Part shown: positions 36,217 through 44,074 of the stretch, one piece after another
Position numbering within the stretch: the first letter of the stretch is position 1
Layout of the letters: each line of letters starts with the position of its first letter
Source of the DNA: an uncultured Oscillospiraceae bacterium
GTDB taxonomy: Bacteria > Bacillota > Clostridia > Oscillospirales > Acutalibacteraceae
Direction of reading: 5' to 3'
NCBI GenBank assembly: GCA_900542575.1
Contig: UQOE01000005.1
Coordinates: forward strand, 59,900-123,899
Length of the DNA: 64,000 nt
The notes under the pieces: generated by a model
What the model saw: only the letters and a program-made list of their open reading frames with translations
What the model was told of the DNA's origin: nothing
Databases searched by the model: none
Made by a program: the position numbers and the translations under genes

Positions 36217-37425
36217 ATGAACGTAGGAAAAAAGACTTATTACAACCGTTATCCCACCGTCTTTATCCACGGTTTCCTCGGCTGGGGATCCGATGATAAG
36301 ATTGACTCTACGGTTCACTACTGGGGTGCTACCAAAGACAGAGATCTCCTGGCGCATCTTCGGGAAAAGGGGTATGAAGTCTACAATCCTTCTGTCGGCC
36401 CGTTCAATGCAGCGTGGGACCGCTCCTGCGAACTGTATGCCCGCATTATGGGCGGCACTGTCGACTACGGCAAAGTCCACAGCGAAAAGTATGGCCACAA
36501 GCGCTATGGAAGAACGTATCCCGGATTCTTGAAAGACTGGGGAACCGAGGGCGACCACGCCAAGATCAACCTGATCGGCCACTCCTTCGGAGGACCGACA
36601 GTCCGCATGTTTGCCGAGCTCATGGCAAACGGCAGCGAAGAAGAGCGGGCAGGCACTCCGGCCGGCGAGCTCAGCGGCCTTTTCGAGGGCGGCCACAAGG
36701 ATATGATTCATACCGTAACGACACTCTCCGGCGTCAACAACGGTACCACCTATGATGATCTGCACGGAAAGAAAGGTATGGAATTCGTCACCCGCCTCCT
36801 GCTGGAACAGATTGTCCGGGTCGGCGATTCCCGTTATATGCGGTTTAAAGACTACCATATGGAGCAGTGGGAACTGATGGATGACCCGGTCCACAACAAA
36901 CGGTTCCATCTTCAGCGGCCGGCGGCCCGGTATAAACAGATTAAACGGTTTTTGAATAACAACTTCGACAATATCGGGTATGAGATGAGCCTGGAAGGCA
37001 TGAGCGAGATCAATGAGAAGATTCAGCCCCAGAGCAATACTTATTACTTTGCACGGCGCGCCTGCCGGACCCACCCGGACCGAAAGGGCAACCAGGTTCC
37101 GGACAAGAATATGAGTGCTTTCTGCGATATCCCGGGATTCCTGAGCGGACGCTATATCAATAATGATCTGAAGAAGTACGGCTTCAGCCGGAAATGGCTT
37201 CCGAATGACGGATTCGTCAACACGGAAGGTCTCTCGGCGCCGCTCAACGAGCCGTATGTTGACTGGGATCCGACGGTACAGCTGAAACCCGGTCTCTGGT
37301 ACAATATGCCGGTGGAGGACAAAGACCATATGTCCTGGATGGGATTTGGTGAAAAGACCACGGTTCTGTTCCGCTATTATGAAGACATGCTGGAGCTGTT
37401 CCGCATGCTTCCGGACGGCGAATAA
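36217..37425 (+). CDS. Triacylglycerol lipase of the staphylococcal/Geobacillus type (family I.5/I.6)
   Basis: This 402-residue alpha/beta-hydrolase has HGFLGWG as its oxyanion region, the nucleophile Ser123 in GHSFGG, and family landmarks WDRSCELYARIMGGTVDYG, HGHxRxGRTYPG-like spacing (KYGHKRYGRTYPGFL) and LFEGGHKD. The late His and Asp are in DKDHMSWMGF. These lipases are normally exported, yet this protein starts MNVGKKTYYNRYPTVFIHG with no signal peptide or pro-region. The frame has no upstream start that would add one. It is either cytoplasmic or released in another way. Confidence 0.88.
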   Translation: MNVGKKTYYNRYPTVFIHGFLGWGSDDKIDSTVHYWGATKDRDLLAHLREKGYEVYNPSVGPFNAAWDRSCELYARIMGGTVDYGKVHSEKYGHKRYGRTYPGFLKDWGTEGDHAKINLIGHSFGGPTVRMFAELMANGSEEERAGTPAGELSGLFEGGHKDMIHTVTTLSGVNNGTTYDDLHGKKGMEFVTRLLLEQIVRVGDSRYMRFKDYHMEQWELMDDPVHNKRFHLQRPAARYKQIKRFLNNNFDNIGYEMSLEGMSEINEKIQPQSNTYYFARRACRTHPDRKGNQVPDKNMSAFCDIPGFLSGRYINNDLKKYGFSRKWLPNDGFVNTEGLSAPLNEPYVDWDPTVQLKPGLWYNMPVEDKDHMSWMGFGEKTTVLFRYYEDMLELFRMLPDGE

Positions 37426-37447
37426 AAGAATATAATATACTGTCTGC

Positions 37448-37480
37448 GAGGCAGGCCGGGATTCCGGCCTGCCTCTTTAC
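37448..37480 (+). terminator. Intrinsic terminator after the lipase gene
   Basis: GAGGCAGGCCGG (37448-37459), loop GATT, CCGGCCTGCCTC (37464-37475), then T-rich sequence. Confidence 0.85.
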
Positions 37481-37504
37481 TTTTTACGGCAACTTTGATA
37501 GAAT
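37476..37504 (+). promoter_or_regulatory. Promoter and leader of the pantothenate/CoA operon
   Basis: TTTACT (37476-37481), 17-base spacer, TAGAAT (37499-37504). The leader of about 110 bases contains TTCCC/GGGAA arms with an outer GGTA/TACC pairing near 37526-37553. No known riboswitch is recognised. Confidence 0.5.
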
Positions 37505-37617
37505 TTGTTTCGTTCAAAAGCGGATGGTATTCCCCAATGGGAAACTGTACCGACGATTTGACTCTATGGGAAGGCAGAAGATAGCATCCAGTCCAAAGGA
37601 AAGGACAGGGTGATGCC

Positions 37618-38472
37618 ATGAACATCGGCTTTCTAGGCGCGGGAAAAGTAGGCTTTACTCTCGGCAGATTTTTCACCGAAGAAGGACTTCCGCTGACCGG
37701 TTATTACAACCGGCATCGAGAAGCCGCAGAAGAGGCTGCCCGTTTTACGGGTTCGGCCATGTTTGAAAGCATGCAGCAGCTGGTTCAGATGAGCGATGTT
37801 ATCTTTTTTACCGTTCCGGACGGTGCAGTTATACCGGTCTACCGGAGCATTCCCAAAGACCTTCTCGCAGGGAAACAGCTTTGTCATTGCAGCGGTGCAC
37901 TGACTGCGGAGGACGCTTTTCCGGGCGCCGCTCAGGCAGGCGCATCTATATTGTCTATCCACCCGCTCTTTCCGGTCAGCAGCAAATCTGCCTCTTACCG
38001 GGAACTGAAGGGTGCTTTTTTCTGTCTGGAAGGAGATACGAAGTGCGTCCATGCCTGGAGTGAAAGGCTCCATGGGTTCGGCTGCCCGACCATCTCCGTC
38101 CGGGCTGCCGACAAAGTGCGCTATCATGCGGCCTGTACCATTTCTTCCAATCTTGTCTGCGCCCTGGTGCAGGAGAGCCTGGATCTGCTTGCTGCATGCG
38201 GGCTCTCGGAGCAGACCGCTCTGAGAGCGCTGACACCACTCATCCGCTCCAACCTGGAACACATCCTGGAGGTCGGGCCGCAGCAGGCACTGACTGGACC
38301 GGTAGAGCGCAACGATACCGGGACGGTCGCCGGACACCTGAGGGCAATCGAACGCCGGAGCGATCTTGATCTGTATCGCGCAGGGTCGGAAAGACTGACT
38401 GAGATGGCCGAACAGCGTCATCCGGACCGGGATTATTCCGCTATGCATCATCAACTGGAGAAGGAGTCCTGA
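37618..38472 (+). CDS. panG: Rossmann-fold DUF2520 protein, candidate ketopantoate reductase PanG
   Basis: This 284-residue protein has an N-terminal NAD(P)-binding site (IGFLGAGKVGFTLGRFF) and SDVIFFTVPDGAV, then HCSGALTAED and SIHPLFPVSS, and a C-terminal helical DUF2520 domain. It is the first gene of an operon with panB, panC, panD, coaBC and coaX; the one missing step in the set is reduction of ketopantoate. PanG, described in Francisella with relatives reported in Clostridium difficile and Enterococcus, performs that step. The assignment rests on context and fold. Confidence 0.65.
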   Translation: MNIGFLGAGKVGFTLGRFFTEEGLPLTGYYNRHREAAEEAARFTGSAMFESMQQLVQMSDVIFFTVPDGAVIPVYRSIPKDLLAGKQLCHCSGALTAEDAFPGAAQAGASILSIHPLFPVSSKSASYRELKGAFFCLEGDTKCVHAWSERLHGFGCPTISVRAADKVRYHAACTISSNLVCALVQESLDLLAACGLSEQTALRALTPLIRSNLEHILEVGPQQALTGPVERNDTGTVAGHLRAIERRSDLDLYRAGSERLTEMAEQRHPDRDYSAMHHQLEKES

Positions 38473-38475
38473 GTT

Positions 38476-39339
38476 ATGAAAAACACTGTCAGCACGCTGC
38501 TCCGCCGCAAGTCGGAGGGGGAAAAGCTGTCGATGATTACCGCCTACGACTACACCACAGCACGGCTGGTAGATGATTCCGGAATTGACATGGTTCTGGT
38601 GGGCGACAGCCTTGGCATGACCATGCAGGGGTATGAAAATACGATTCCCGTAACAATGGAAGAATCTATTGTCTATGGCCGAAGTGTGGCCCGCGGCTGT
38701 CAGAATGCCCTTGTCATCATGGACATGCCTTTTATGAGCTATCAGACCTCTCCGGAACAGGCGCTGGAGAATGCCGGACGACTCATGAAGGAGACGATGG
38801 CCGACGCGGTCAAGCTGGAGGGCGGAAAAGAGGTCTGCCCGCAGATCCGGGCTATTACGGCTGCGGGGATTCCGGTCTGTGCCCACATCGGCATGACGCC
38901 CCAGTCGGTGCACGCTATGGGCGGATTCCGCGTCCAGGGCAAAGATGAGGCCAACGCACGACGAATTCTGGAAGACGCCCTTGCTGTGGAAGAGGCCGGA
39001 GCCTTTGCTGTGGTTCTGGAGTGTATTCCGCCGAAACTGGGAGCACTGATTACGGAGAAGCTGAACATTATTACAGTCGGCATCGGCGCCGGTGTCTGCT
39101 GCGATGCCCAGGTCCTGGTCTATCAGGATATGCTCGGTATGACAGAAGGCCGTACACCGAAATTCGTCCGCCGGTTCGGCGAGATCGGGGAGGCCATGAA
39201 AAAAGCTTTCCAGGACTATGACCAAAGCGTCAAACAGGGAACTTTCCCGACCGAACAGGAGTCCTACCTTAAGAGCGACCTCTCGGAGGAGCTCTATCAG
39301 ATATTGAAAGATGATTACGAAGGGAACGAGATTCTATGA
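38476..39339 (+). CDS. panB: 3-methyl-2-oxobutanoate hydroxymethyltransferase
   Basis: This 287-residue enzyme makes ketopantoate from 2-ketoisovalerate and 5,10-methylene-tetrahydrofolate. It has MITAYDYTTARLVDDSGID, the metal site VLVGDSLGMTMQGY, the conserved AHIGMTPQSVHAMGGF and the catalytic Glu in AVVLECIP. IGAGVCCDAQVLVYQDMLGM is complete. It starts three bases after the DUF2520 gene and overlaps panC by four bases. Confidence 0.95.
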   Translation: MKNTVSTLLRRKSEGEKLSMITAYDYTTARLVDDSGIDMVLVGDSLGMTMQGYENTIPVTMEESIVYGRSVARGCQNALVIMDMPFMSYQTSPEQALENAGRLMKETMADAVKLEGGKEVCPQIRAITAAGIPVCAHIGMTPQSVHAMGGFRVQGKDEANARRILEDALAVEEAGAFAVVLECIPPKLGALITEKLNIITVGIGAGVCCDAQVLVYQDMLGMTEGRTPKFVRRFGEIGEAMKKAFQDYDQSVKQGTFPTEQESYLKSDLSEELYQILKDDYEGNEIL

Positions 39340-40196
39340 TCATTGCAGAGACCATTGCAGATGTCCGCAAAAATGTAAAAGAGTGGAAGCAGCAGGGACT
39401 GACCGTCGGCCTGGTTCCGACAATGGGCTATCTCCATGAGGGTCATGCCAGCCTGGTCGATAAGGCTGTCTCCATGTGCGACCGGGTTGTCGTCTCCGAC
39501 TTTGTCAACCCCACCCAGTTCGGCCCCAATGAGGACCTAGACACCTACCCGCGGGACTTCAAGCGCGACTGTGCTCTGCTGGAAGCCCACGGTGCAGATC
39601 TTGTCTTCCACCCGGCGGTCTCCGAGATGTACGATCCAGATGCGGCCACCTATGTGGAAATTTTGAGCGATATGCCGAAACAGCTCTGCGGAAAGACCCG
39701 CCCAATCCACTTCCGCGGTGTCTGTACCGTTGTCTCGAAACTGTTTCATATCGTTACGCCGGATAAGGCGTTCTTTGGACAGAAAGATGCCCAGCAGCTG
39801 GCCATTATCCGTAAAATGGTCCGCGATCTATCCTTCGACATTGAGATCGTCGGCTGTCCGATCGTCCGGGAGCCCGACGGCCTGGCACGCTCTTCCCGCA
39901 ACACGTATCTGAGCCCGGAGGAGAGACAGGCTGCACTCGTGCTCTCCCGGTCCATCGCGCTCGGAAAGCAGCTTGTGGAGGGCGGCGAAACCGACGCCCG
40001 GGAGATCGAGCGGAAGATGACAGAGGAAATTGAAAAAGAGCCGATGGCCAAGATCGATTATGTCTCTGTTGTCAACGGAACGACGATGATGCCCTCCGAG
40101 AAAATCGACGGCAATAACCTTGTTGCCATTGCCGTCTATATTGGAAAGACCCGCCTTATTGACAACTTTATCGTGGAAGGAGATCTTATTCAGTGA
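39336..40196 (+). CDS. panC: Pantothenate synthetase
   Basis: This 286-residue ligase joins pantoate and beta-alanine with ATP. Motifs: VPTMGYLHEGHASLV (HIGH-like), FVNPTQFGPNEDLDTYPR, FGQKDAQQLAII, and SSRNTYLSPEER (KMSKS-like region). The length is typical. It overlaps panB by four bases and panD by four, so the three are translationally linked. Confidence 0.95.
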   Translation: MIIAETIADVRKNVKEWKQQGLTVGLVPTMGYLHEGHASLVDKAVSMCDRVVVSDFVNPTQFGPNEDLDTYPRDFKRDCALLEAHGADLVFHPAVSEMYDPDAATYVEILSDMPKQLCGKTRPIHFRGVCTVVSKLFHIVTPDKAFFGQKDAQQLAIIRKMVRDLSFDIEIVGCPIVREPDGLARSSRNTYLSPEERQAALVLSRSIALGKQLVEGGETDAREIERKMTEEIEKEPMAKIDYVSVVNGTTMMPSEKIDGNNLVAIAVYIGKTRLIDNFIVEGDLIQ

Positions 40197-40585
40197 CCAT
40201 CACGATGCTGAAAGGAAAAATTCACCGCGCCACGGTCCGGCAGTCGGAGCTCAATTATGTCGGATCCATAACAGTGGACGCTGAACTTCTGGATGCAGCC
40301 GGCATCCTGGAATATGAGAAGGTTCAGATTGCCGACGTGGACAACGGGGCACGGTTTGAGACCTACACCATTGCAGGGGAGCCCGGCTCCGGCATGATCT
40401 GCCTGAACGGCGCTGCAGCCCGCTGCGTCAATAAAGGCGACAAGATTATCATTATGTCTTATGCAGAGATGACGCCGGAGGAGGCCCGTACCTTCTCGCC
40501 GAAAGTTGTATTTGTAGATGAGAACAATCTGATCTCCCGTGTGACCCGCTATGAGAAGCACGGGCAGCTCTATGATGCGGAGTAA
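40193..40585 (+). CDS. panD: Aspartate 1-decarboxylase (pyruvoyl)
   Basis: This 130-residue proenzyme makes beta-alanine from aspartate. KIHRATVRQSELNYVGSITVD contains the self-cleavage site between Gly and Ser; NGAAARCVNKGDKIIIMSY follows. The GTG at 40193 overlaps the panC stop and lies ten bases after AAGGAG; ATG 40205 is an alternative that gives the more common short start. Confidence 0.93.
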   Translation: MTITMLKGKIHRATVRQSELNYVGSITVDAELLDAAGILEYEKVQIADVDNGARFETYTIAGEPGSGMICLNGAAARCVNKGDKIIIMSYAEMTPEEARTFSPKVVFVDENNLISRVTRYEKHGQLYDAE

Positions 40586-40588
40586 CCT

Positions 40589-41788
40589 ATGCGAGATTTG
40601 ACCGGAAAATGTGTGCTGCTCGGCGTGACAGGCGGCATTGCCGCCTATAAGATGGCCAATGTCGCCAGCGCTCTGACGAAAGCCGGTGCGGACGTTCATG
40701 TCATTCTGACCGAACACGCGCAGGAGTTCATCACGCCCCTGACCTTTGAGACGCTGACCCATAACGCCTGTGTCACAGATACCTTTGACCGCAGCACCCC
40801 GTATGAGGTGACGCATATCTCGCTGGCAAAGGCGGCCGACCTTATTCTGATTGCGCCGGCAACGGCAAATATCATTGCCAAGCTGGTCCATGGCATTGCC
40901 GACGATATGCTGACCACAACGGTGCTGGCTGCCCGCTGCCCCAAATATGCGGCACCGGCAATGAACACGGCTATGTATGAAAATCCCATTACCCAGGAAA
41001 ATATTCAGACTCTGAAGCGGTTTGGGTTTCAGATCATTCTGCCTGCTTCCGGTCATCTCGCCTGCGGGGACAGCGGGGTCGGAAAGCTGCCGGAGCCCGA
41101 GATCCTCACGGAACGGGTGGAGCGGGAGCTGGCAGAGGAGAAGACGATGGCCGGCGTCCGCATCACCGTGACGGCCGGTCCTACCCGCGAGAAGATCGAT
41201 CCGGTGCGTTTTCTCACCAATTACAGCTCCGGCCGAATGGGCTATGCAATTGCCCGTGAGGCCGTTCTGCGCGGCGCAGATGTCCGGCTGATCTCCGGCC
41301 CGACCGCGTTGTCTGAGGTCCCGGGGGCAAAGTTCTGTCCTGTGGAGTCGGCGGCAGACATGTTTGAAGCGGTGAAGGAGGCAATTCCGCAGACGGACAT
41401 TCTTATCATGTCAGCTGCAGTCGCCGACTTCACGCCGGCCCATTATGCCGATCAAAAAATTCATAAGGGCGAGGGCGAAGAGATGCTGCCGCTTCGGCGG
41501 ACCCAGGACATTCTGGAATGGGTGGGAGATCATCGCCGCGAAGGACTCTTTGTCTGCGGCTTTTCTATGGAGACCGAAGATCTTCTGGCACATTCCCGCG
41601 AAAAGCTTCACCGGAAATCTATGGATCTGATTGTCGCCAACAGTATCCGGGAAGAGGGGGCCGGATTCGGGGTCCCTACCAATAAAGTTACCCTGATTAC
41701 CGAAGAACGCATTGAGCCGCTGCCTCTGATGCCGAAGGAAGATGTGGCCGCCGCCCTGCTCGATTCCATCACGGAGATGCGCAAATGA
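40589..41788 (+). CDS. coaBC: Bifunctional phosphopantothenoylcysteine decarboxylase/synthetase
   Basis: This 399-residue protein performs two successive CoA steps. The CoaC part (about 1-185) has VTGGIAAYKMANVAS, the FMN-site His in EVTHISLA, PAMNTAMYENP and the catalytic Cys in HLACGDSGVGKLPEP. The CoaB part has VTAGPTREKIDPVRFLTNYS and SAAVADFTP. It is four bases after panD and overlaps coaX. Confidence 0.95.
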   Translation: MRDLTGKCVLLGVTGGIAAYKMANVASALTKAGADVHVILTEHAQEFITPLTFETLTHNACVTDTFDRSTPYEVTHISLAKAADLILIAPATANIIAKLVHGIADDMLTTTVLAARCPKYAAPAMNTAMYENPITQENIQTLKRFGFQIILPASGHLACGDSGVGKLPEPEILTERVERELAEEKTMAGVRITVTAGPTREKIDPVRFLTNYSSGRMGYAIAREAVLRGADVRLISGPTALSEVPGAKFCPVESAADMFEAVKEAIPQTDILIMSAAVADFTPAHYADQKIHKGEGEEMLPLRRTQDILEWVGDHRREGLFVCGFSMETEDLLAHSREKLHRKSMDLIVANSIREEGAGFGVPTNKVTLITEERIEPLPLMPKEDVAAALLDSITEMRK

Positions 41789-42555
41789 TATTAGCTGTTG
41801 ATATTGGGAATACCACCGTTCGCTTCTGCTCGGTCTCCCGTCAGGGGGCGGAGTTTCAAGTGGAGAACTCAATTCGCTATCCGACCGACGGTTTCGCATT
41901 TCCCTACTTTGCGGACGCCGGACTCAGCCCGGATCTGTTTGAGGGCGCAGTTATAAGCAGCGTGGTCCCTTCCCGCACTGCGCTGCTGACCGATCTGCTC
42001 TCTGACGCCATGGGAAAACCTCCTCTGGTTGTCACATCTGAGACGGACTTTCACATGCCCTGTGCGGTGAAATACCCGGATCGCCTCGGGACGGATCGGC
42101 TGGTAGATGCCTGCTATGCCAAAATGGTTTACCCGCTGCCGCTGATTACCGTAGATGCGGGCACGGCTGTTACGCTCAACGCCGTGGACCGCGATGGCAG
42201 GTTCCTCGGCGGCGCCATTGCCCCCGGTCTGGAACTCGCCATGGGCTCGCTGCATGAGCACACGGCCCAGCTCTCCTCAGAAGTCCTCTCTGCGCCTGAA
42301 CATGTCATTGGAACGGATACACGGGAATGTATGCTCTCCGGCGTTGTAGCCGGCACGGCCGGGCTGGTAGAGGGTCTGGTCCGCCGCATGTCCGAGGAGA
42401 TGGGAGAGGGGACCTCTGTGGTCCTGACCGGAGGCGGTTCCCGTTATTTTATGCCGTTTCTGACCATACCGTATCACTATGAGCCAGATCTCCAGATGAA
42501 AGGCCTTGCCATGCTATATCTCTGGAACGGCACTTCAGAAGGACAGAGGGAATAA
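41785..42555 (+). CDS. coaX: Type III pantothenate kinase
   Basis: This 256-residue kinase phosphorylates pantothenate. It starts with ILAVDIGNTTVRFC (phosphate loop), has the pantothenate site YPDRLGTDRLVDAC with its catalytic Asp, and ITVDAGTAVTLNAVD and GGAIAPGLELAM. It belongs to the ASKHA fold and is insensitive to CoA feedback as a family. It completes the run from ketoisovalerate to 4'-phosphopantetheine in one operon. Confidence 0.94.
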   Translation: MILAVDIGNTTVRFCSVSRQGAEFQVENSIRYPTDGFAFPYFADAGLSPDLFEGAVISSVVPSRTALLTDLLSDAMGKPPLVVTSETDFHMPCAVKYPDRLGTDRLVDACYAKMVYPLPLITVDAGTAVTLNAVDRDGRFLGGAIAPGLELAMGSLHEHTAQLSSEVLSAPEHVIGTDTRECMLSGVVAGTAGLVEGLVRRMSEEMGEGTSVVLTGGGSRYFMPFLTIPYHYEPDLQMKGLAMLYLWNGTSEGQRE

Positions 42556-42559
42556 GAAA

Positions 42560-43369
42560 ATGCCAAGCTGTTATACCCATCATATCTATTCGGAACAGGT
42601 TCTGCACGCTCTGCCGAAGCAATACCGGGAAATCATTCAGCGCCATAAGGAGCTGTTTGCCTGGGGGGCAGAGGGGCCGGACCTGTTTTTCTTTTTTATG
42701 CCGGGCTTCTATATGAATCCCGTCTGCAAACTTGGATTTCAGATGCACCGAAGACCGGGACAGGACTTTTTTCAGAGCGCAGCAAAGGTGCTGCGGGAAG
42801 ACGGCTTCCCGGAGGCGGAACTCTCCTACCTCTACGGCTTTCTGACCCACTTTGTTCTGGACCGGATCTGTCATGAGAAGATCTACCGCGCCGTGGAGAA
42901 AGGGGTTGCCTCACACAATGAAATTGAGACTGAGGTGGACCGTGCGCTGCTGGTAAAAGAGGGAAAAGACCCCATCACGGCCAGCCGTGTAGGTTTTCTG
43001 GAAAACCAGAAGGAGTATGCCGAGCTCATTTCCCGCTTTTTCCCGTTTCCGGCCTCCGCGGTGAAAATATCTATGGATTCTGCCATCCGCGACCGCAGGC
43101 TGATTACCACCTCCAGCCGGAAGAAGCGCAAAGCGCTGTATGGTCTGATGAAGTTCTGCCATGTCTACGATTGGATGCACGGTGTCATTGTCAATCGTCT
43201 GCCTTCTCGCGACTGTGCCGGCACAACCCAAATGCTGCTTCATACCATGTCCGATGCGGTTCCGACGGCGGTAAGCCTGATTCGGGACTTTCAGAGCACC
43301 GCAGAGGGGAAAAATCCCTGGGCCCCCTTCTATCAGGACGATTTCTGCGGGAATTATTATCGAAAATAG
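42560..43369 (+). CDS. Zinc-dependent phospholipase C family protein
   Basis: This is a 269-residue protein. MPSCYTHHIYSEQVL, FAWGAEGPDLFFF, QMHRRPGQDFF and YGFLTHFVLDRICH give the His/Asp pattern of the zinc-dependent phospholipase C / S1-P1-like fold. It has no signal peptide. It begins four bases after coaX, with GAGGGA before the ATG, so it may be transcribed with the CoA operon. Substrate and link to CoA synthesis are unknown. An in-frame upstream extension overlaps coaX and is not supported. Confidence 0.75.
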   Translation: MPSCYTHHIYSEQVLHALPKQYREIIQRHKELFAWGAEGPDLFFFFMPGFYMNPVCKLGFQMHRRPGQDFFQSAAKVLREDGFPEAELSYLYGFLTHFVLDRICHEKIYRAVEKGVASHNEIETEVDRALLVKEGKDPITASRVGFLENQKEYAELISRFFPFPASAVKISMDSAIRDRRLITTSSRKKRKALYGLMKFCHVYDWMHGVIVNRLPSRDCAGTTQMLLHTMSDAVPTAVSLIRDFQSTAEGKNPWAPFYQDDFCGNYYRK

Positions 43370-43431
43370 ATTTTTTTCCGCCGCTGGAGTATGATGATAG
43401 AAAATCTGAGAAAAGGCGAGGAACCTTCCCC

Positions 43432-43953
43432 ATGAAAGACAATATTGTACTCATTGGTATGCCGGGTTCCGGCAAGAGCACGGTCGGCGTTGTTCTTGCC
43501 AAACGGCTCGCATACGACTTTGTCGACTCCGACCTGGTCATCCAGGCGAAGGCCGGAATGCGGCTTCAGAATTATATTGACCAGTTTGGCCCGGATGCTT
43601 TCGAAGATCTGGAAAATAAGGTCAACGCGGGTCTTAATGTCCATCACACCGTGATTGCAACGGGCGGGAGTGCCGTCTATGGCGAAGATGCTATGCGGCA
43701 TTTTCAGGATATTGCGGTCATTGTCTATCTGAAAGTCTCTTTTGAGGAGCTTCAGAACCGCATCCCGGACTTTGAGACGCGAGGTATCGTCATACCGAAA
43801 GGCCAATCGTTTCAGGATGTCTACAACATTCGCTCACAGCTTTATGAGCGCTATGCAGATATTACCGTCGGATCGGAAAAAATCCGCTTCTGGGACCTCG
43901 CAGAGGAAATCAGCAGGAAGGTCGGCGATTTCCGCACGGCGCAGGATTCATAA
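43432..43953 (+). CDS. Shikimate-kinase-like P-loop kinase
   Basis: This 173-residue kinase aligns with shikimate kinase without gaps at the start: P-loop GMPGSGKSTVG (9-19), Asp32 and Asp34 in FVDSD, TGGSAV (77-82) where GGG is usual, Arg117, and RSQLYERYAD near 134. The shikimate-gripping Arg58 is replaced by Glu58 (AFEDLE for AFRxxE). This subfamily is common in Clostridia and annotated as shikimate kinase, but the substrate may differ. ATG 43432 is the family start; the frame open from 43171 overlaps the previous gene. It has no aromatic-pathway neighbours here. Confidence 0.75.
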   Translation: MKDNIVLIGMPGSGKSTVGVVLAKRLAYDFVDSDLVIQAKAGMRLQNYIDQFGPDAFEDLENKVNAGLNVHHTVIATGGSAVYGEDAMRHFQDIAVIVYLKVSFEELQNRIPDFETRGIVIPKGQSFQDVYNIRSQLYERYADITVGSEKIRFWDLAEEISRKVGDFRTAQDS

Positions 43954-43958
43954 TGACA

Positions 43959-43997
43959 AAAGACCGCTGCAGAGATGAACTGTCTGCAGCGGTCTTT
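43959..43997 (+). terminator. Strong intrinsic terminator
   Basis: AAAGACCGCTGCAGA (43959-43973) pairs without mismatch with TCTGCAGCGGTCTTT (43983-43997), then T-rich sequence. It ends the CoA operon side. Confidence 0.9.
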
Positions 43998-44024
43998 CTC
44001 TTTTTCAGCTATATAGTACAAAAA

Positions 44025-44055
44025 ACGGCGATCTGCCCTGAGGACAGGTCGCCGT
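44025..44055 (-). terminator. Terminator of the guaB-type gene
   Basis: On the minus strand ACGGCGACCTGTCCT pairs with AGGGCAGATCGCCGT with two wobbles, followed by TTTTTT. Confidence 0.8.
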
Positions 44056-44074
44056 AATAATCTGGTTATCTGGG

